63,114 nt of DNA from Pseudomonas proteolytica (GTDB taxonomy: Bacteria > Pseudomonadota > Gammaproteobacteria > Pseudomonadales > Pseudomonadaceae). Positions 59,673 to 63,114 of the stretch are shown here, one piece after another (positions within the stretch are counted from its first letter, which is position 1; each line of letters begins with the position of its first letter). The notes below the pieces were generated by a model. The model searched no databases. It saw nothing but the letters and a program-made list of their open reading frames with translations, and was not told the DNA's origin. The stretch is from positions 1 through 63,114 of the forward strand of contig NZ_VFEV01000041.1 of assembly GCF_007858275.1 (NCBI RefSeq), in the 5' to 3' direction. The position numbers and the translations under genes were made by a program.

Positions 59673-60611
59673 TTAGCGATGGGCGCTAGGTGCGGCTAGT
59701 GCACGGGCGGCGGCGACATCCGCATTGATCGCCGTTTTCAACGCCTCAAGGGAGGCGAATCGCTGCTCTTCACGCAGCTTTTGGTGGAAAACCACCGTCA
59801 AACGCCGGTCATACAAATCCCCGGCAAAATCCAAAAGGTGAACTTCCAGGTGGGCCTTGCCATCACCTGCAACCGTTGGCCTGACGCCTATATTGGCGAC
59901 TCCGGGCCACGGTTGGCCGTCGATCTCGACACTCACCAGATACACCCCGGTCAGTGGCACGCGACGGCGCTTGAGTTGCACGTTGGCGGTTGGCGTGCCC
60001 AGTTGGCGCGCCAGCTTCTGGCCGTGCAGGACCCGCCCGGCAATCCGGAACGGGCGACCGAGCAAACGCTCGGCCAAGGCGAAGTCGGCAGCGGCCAGGG
60101 CATTTCGCACCTGGGTGCTGCTCACGCGCAGACCGTCCAGTTCAACGGTTTGCGCGGCTTCGACGGTAAACCCCTGGGTTACGCCGGCTTGTTGCAGGAA
60201 ATCGAAATCCCCTACCCGGTCGCAACCGAAGCGGAAGTCGTCACCGACCTCCAAATGCTGCACACCCAAGCCATCGACAAGGATACGGTCGACGAACTCG
60301 GTGGCGCTGAGACTGCGTAAACGCTGGTTGAACGCCAGGCACAAGACCCGGTCCACGCCTTCTTCGGCCAGCAGCTGCAGTTTGTCCCGCAAGCGGGCCA
60401 AACGGGCCGGGGCCGTCTCGGGGGTGAAGAATTCACGGGGCTGCGGCTCGAAAATCACCACGCAGCTGGGCACACCCAACTCGACTGCGCGCTCGCGCAG
60501 CCGCGCCAGGATAGCCTGGTGGCCACGGTGAACACCGTCAAAGTTGCCAATAGTGGCGACGCAGCCCCGATGCTCGGGGCGCAGGTTGTGGAGACCTCGA
60601 ACCAGCTGCAT
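59673..60611 (-). CDS. ribF: RibF, riboflavin kinase/FAD synthetase
   Basis: ATG 60611 (MQLVRGLHNLRPEHRGC) gives 312 residues, normal length; the open frame extends 25 codons upstream. N-terminal FMN adenylyltransferase (ATIGNFDGVHRGHQAI) and C-terminal kinase (GTPTANVQLKRR; GVANIGVRPT) are complete. Makes FMN and FAD. Confidence 0.96.
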   Translation of the reverse strand: MQLVRGLHNLRPEHRGCVATIGNFDGVHRGHQAILARLRERAVELGVPSCVVIFEPQPREFFTPETAPARLARLRDKLQLLAEEGVDRVLCLAFNQRLRSLSATEFVDRILVDGLGVQHLEVGDDFRFGCDRVGDFDFLQQAGVTQGFTVEAAQTVELDGLRVSSTQVRNALAAADFALAERLLGRPFRIAGRVLHGQKLARQLGTPTANVQLKRRRVPLTGVYLVSVEIDGQPWPGVANIGVRPTVAGDGKAHLEVHLLDFAGDLYDRRLTVVFHQKLREEQRFASLEALKTAINADVAAARALAAPSAHR

Positions 60612-60729
60612 AACGCGCTTCTTGCTCATAAAGTGGTCGATTATAACCACACCCGGCCCCGGACGACAGGCAACAGCACAGGCCAAATGATTCGAATCGA
60701 AAAAACAGCCGGCTTATTGTTGATTGCGA

Positions 60730-62268
60730 TCAATTCAGCGCCTTGCGATTGAAATCCCGCAGACGGAAGCCCAGCAGCAACAACATGCCAAAGTAGGCGA
60801 TCACCCCGGCCACGACCAGCAGGCCAAGGCGCAGGAATCGCTCGAGCATCTGCCCTTCGTCCCACGCCGGCATCCAATGCATCAGCCCCAGCAATACTGC
60901 CGACATCACGGCCACGGCCAGCAGCAACTTGAGGGCAAACACGCCCCAGCCTGGCTGCGGCTGATACATTTTTTGTTTACGCAGTTGATAAAACAGCAGG
61001 CCAGCATTGATGCAGGCGCCGGCGCTGATAGCCAGGGCCAGGCCGGCGTGAGCCAGCGGCCCGATGAATATCAGGTTGAACAGTTGGGTGACCACCAGGG
61101 TGAAAATGGCGATTTTCACTGGGGTACGAATGTTTTGCTGGGCATAAAAGCCCGGCGCCAAGACCTTGATCACAATAATCCCCAGCAACCCCACCGAATA
61201 AGCGACCAGCGCGCGCTGGGTCATCAAGGCATCAAAGGCACTGAATTGGCCATACTGGAACAGCGAAACCGTCAGCGGCTCCGCCAGGATTCCCAGGGCC
61301 AGGGCGCATGGCAGCACCAGCACAAAGCACAGGCGCAGGCCCCAGTCGAGAATGCGCGAGTATTCATGGCGGTCCTTGCTGGCATAGGTTCGTGCCAGGG
61401 TCGGCAGCAAAATGGTGCCCAGCGCCACGCCCAGCACGCCGGATGGCAATTCCATCAGACGGTCGGCGTAATACATCCACGACACGGAGCCGGAGACCAG
61501 CAGCGAAGCAAACGCAGTGTTGATGATCAGGGAGATCTGGCTGACCGACACCCCGAGAATCGCCGGCAGCATGTTTTTCATCACGCGCCACACGCCAGTG
61601 TCCTTGAGATTGAGGCGCGGCAACACGAGCATGCCGATCTTTTTCAGGTGCGGCAGCTGATACAACAGTTGCGCCAGGCCACCGGCCAGCACTGCCCAGC
61701 CGAGCGCCATGACCGGCGGATCGAAGTACGGCGTGAGGAACAACGCAAAGATGATCATGCTGACGTTAAGCAGGGTCGGCACAAACGCCGGCACCGAGAA
61801 ACGATTCCAGGTATTGAGGATCGCGCCCGCCAGGGACGATAGGGAGATCAGCAATATATAAGGAAAGGTCACCCGCAACAGATCGCTGGTGAGGGCGAAT
61901 TTTTCCGGGGTGTTGGCAAAACCGGGCGCCGTGGCCCAGATAATCCAGGGTGCGGCGAGCATCCCGGCGATGGTCACCAGCATCAGCACCAGGGTCAACA
62001 GGCCCGAGACGTAGGCGATGAAGGTGCGGGTGGCCTCCTCGCCTTGCTGGGTTTTGTATTCCGCCAGAATCGGCACAAATGCCTGGGAAAACGCACCCTC
62101 GGCGAAGATCCGTCGCAGCAGGTTGGGCAGCTTGAAGGCGATAAAGAAGGCATCCGTGGCCATGCTCGCGCCAAAAATACGTGCAATGAGGGTGTCACGT
62201 ACAAACCCCAGAACCCTGGAAATCATCGTGATAGAGCTGACGGCGGCCAACGACTTGAGCAGATTCAT
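60730..62268 (-). CDS. murJ: MurJ, lipid II flippase
   Basis: The 512-residue MOP-superfamily protein has 14 membrane spans and the conserved start SSITMISRVLGFVRDTLIARIFGA, with catalytic Arg residues in span 1 and EGAFSQAFVPILAEY. Essential for peptidoglycan export. Confidence 0.96.
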   Translation of the reverse strand: MNLLKSLAAVSSITMISRVLGFVRDTLIARIFGASMATDAFFIAFKLPNLLRRIFAEGAFSQAFVPILAEYKTQQGEEATRTFIAYVSGLLTLVLMLVTIAGMLAAPWIIWATAPGFANTPEKFALTSDLLRVTFPYILLISLSSLAGAILNTWNRFSVPAFVPTLLNVSMIIFALFLTPYFDPPVMALGWAVLAGGLAQLLYQLPHLKKIGMLVLPRLNLKDTGVWRVMKNMLPAILGVSVSQISLIINTAFASLLVSGSVSWMYYADRLMELPSGVLGVALGTILLPTLARTYASKDRHEYSRILDWGLRLCFVLVLPCALALGILAEPLTVSLFQYGQFSAFDALMTQRALVAYSVGLLGIIVIKVLAPGFYAQQNIRTPVKIAIFTLVVTQLFNLIFIGPLAHAGLALAISAGACINAGLLFYQLRKQKMYQPQPGWGVFALKLLLAVAVMSAVLLGLMHWMPAWDEGQMLERFLRLGLLVVAGVIAYFGMLLLLGFRLRDFNRKALN

Positions 62269-62439
62269 TGAAAGAGTTTTTGCCTATAGATAAAGAGCAG
62301 GCGAACAAAGCGCCCACTTATGCGATACTGCGCGCCTGCAACAGCACAGAGCCAAAGCTCGCGAGTTTACAGGTCAAGCGCCGGAAATAAATAACCCGCC
62401 TCTTCAGATCGACCACTCAGCAGTTCGCATCAGCCGCCC

Positions 62440-62468
62440 TTGACAAGACTTCAACTCATCGGCATGAT
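62440..62468 (+). promoter_or_regulatory. Promoter of rpsT
   Basis: TTGACA (62440-62445), 17-bp spacer, CATGAT (62463-62468), about 55 bases before the start. Divergent from murJ. The rest of 62269-62439 shows nothing further. Confidence 0.6.
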
Positions 62469-62521
62469 TCGCGGCCTATTTTGTTTGCTATTTCCTAAAA
62501 AGTCTTTCGAGGAGCTCGACG

Positions 62522-62800
62522 GTGGCCAACACACCTTCCGCCAAAAAACGTGCAAAACAGGCTGAGAAGCGTCGCAGCCACAACGCCAGCCTGCGTTCCA
62601 TGGTTCGTACCTACATCAAGAATGTAGTTAAGGCCATTGACGCAAAAGACGCTGAAAAAGCTCAAGCTGCTTACGTTCTGGCCGTGCCAGTTATCGACCG
62701 TATGGCCGATAAAGGCATCATCCACAAGAACAAAGCTGCTCGCCATAAAGGTCGTCTGAATGGCCACATCAAGGCTCTGAACCTTGCTGTTGCAGCCTAA
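62522..62800 (+). CDS. rpsT: Ribosomal protein S20
   Basis: The 92-residue basic protein (MANTPSAKKRAKQAEKRRSHN ... HKNKAARHKGRLNGHIKAL) is S20. It starts with GTG 62522 after GAGGAGC; the non-ATG start is common for rpsT and linked to autoregulation. Confidence 0.97.
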   Translation: MANTPSAKKRAKQAEKRRSHNASLRSMVRTYIKNVVKAIDAKDAEKAQAAYVLAVPVIDRMADKGIIHKNKAARHKGRLNGHIKALNLAVAA

Positions 62801-62811
62801 GCGATAAGCTT

Positions 62812-62843
62812 GTTAAAAAACCGACCCCAGGGTCGGTTTTTTA
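62812..62843 (+). terminator. Terminator of rpsT
   Basis: AAAAAACCGACCC-ca-GGGTCGGTTTTTT, 12 bases after the stop; strong intrinsic terminator usable from both sides. Confidence 0.92.
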
Positions 62844-62872
62844 TTGCCTACGATTTATGCCAACCCCAAAAC

Positions 62873-63114
62873 AAATGCGGGAGCTGGCTTGCCTGCGACG
62901 GGCACATAACATTCAACACAGATGTCGACTGTTAAACCGCTATCGCAGCATAGGTATCTACACAACTTTGCCGCAACGCCTAAATCCAGGCAGATAGCGC
63001 AGTTGTGGCGAGCGGGCTTGCCCCGCGCTGGGCTGCGAAGCAGCCCCAATAAGACGAATGCGTTGTACCAGATACACCGCAGCGGCTGGTTTTGGGGCTG
63101 CTTCGCAGCCCCCC
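62873..63114. repeat. Cluster of REP-like palindromes at the right edge
   Basis: Four elements: GCGGGAGCTGGCTTGCCTGCGA (62877), GTGGCGAGCGGGCTTGCCCCGCGCTGGGC and GGGCTGCGAAGCAGCCC (63004-63047), and GGGGCTGCTTCGCAGCCCC (63094-63112). The last two have the same arms in opposite loop orientation. No gene in this stretch. Confidence 0.75.

Overview
The window is Pseudomonas DNA, most likely from the fluorescens/putida side of the genus. The right third holds the conserved run clpB-pgeF-rluD-bamD-PP0621-thiO-minor pilins-ispH-fkpB-lspA-ileS-ribF-murJ-rpsT with REP-type palindromes between genes. In P. aeruginosa the tRNA-Lys/Pro/Asn cluster beside clpB is a known island insertion hot spot, and here a tyrosine integrase (42480-43799) abuts that cluster. 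Everything from base 1 to about 43.9 kb reads as a genomic island.

The island is almost entirely a copper/silver/heavy-metal defence region. In order it carries: a truncated IS66 end (1-127); copDC and copSR (minus strand); a PtrA-type periplasmic protein, a cupredoxin, a DUF2933 membrane protein, a Cu P1B-ATPase and a YVTN propeller (plus strand); a decayed sensor kinase; an IS66 element whose transposase is split by a group II intron (10209-14974, 8-bp target duplication); a Tn3-type element without transposase that carries a Ni/Co efflux pair dmeRF (15114-18443, 5-bp target duplication); copZ; an orphan flgB; ptrA, copA, a small Met/His-rich protein, copB, cytochrome c and copG; a dead MFS gene; and a cusCBA-type Cu(I)/Ag(I) exporter. 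After these come IS debris, an OprD porin, DUF2790 proteins, a 16-Cys copper-storage protein, a DUF305 protein, a thioredoxin-reductase-like flavoprotein, a catalase-like lipoprotein, a diverged duplication of the oprD/DUF2790 promoter region, IS5 and IS21 relics, and the integrase.

Most copper genes are tied together by eleven copies of a 16-bp operator (consensus CTGACA-N4-TGTAAT or close to it; core TGACA-N5-GTAAT). This matches the Pseudomonas 'cop box' bound by CopR. The boxes precede copC, copR/ptrA-like, the cupredoxin, ptrA, copA, the cus operon, oprD, both DUF2790 genes, the Csp-like gene and the truncated oprD. copZ instead has a MerR-type promoter with a 19-bp spacer. The inferred logic is: CopS senses periplasmic copper; CopR turns on periplasmic binding and oxidation (CopA, CopC, cupredoxin, AEGGGDR proteins), outer-membrane and trans-envelope export (CopB, CusCBA), inner-membrane export (P1B-ATPase) and cytosolic storage (Csp-like, CopZ).

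The strongest candidate for something little described is the set of four small secreted proteins sharing an N-terminal AEGGGDR...RM motif, each next to its own CopR box, together with a CopR-box-controlled OprD porin. The mobile-element structure is also unusually readable, with exact ends and target duplications for two nested insertions.
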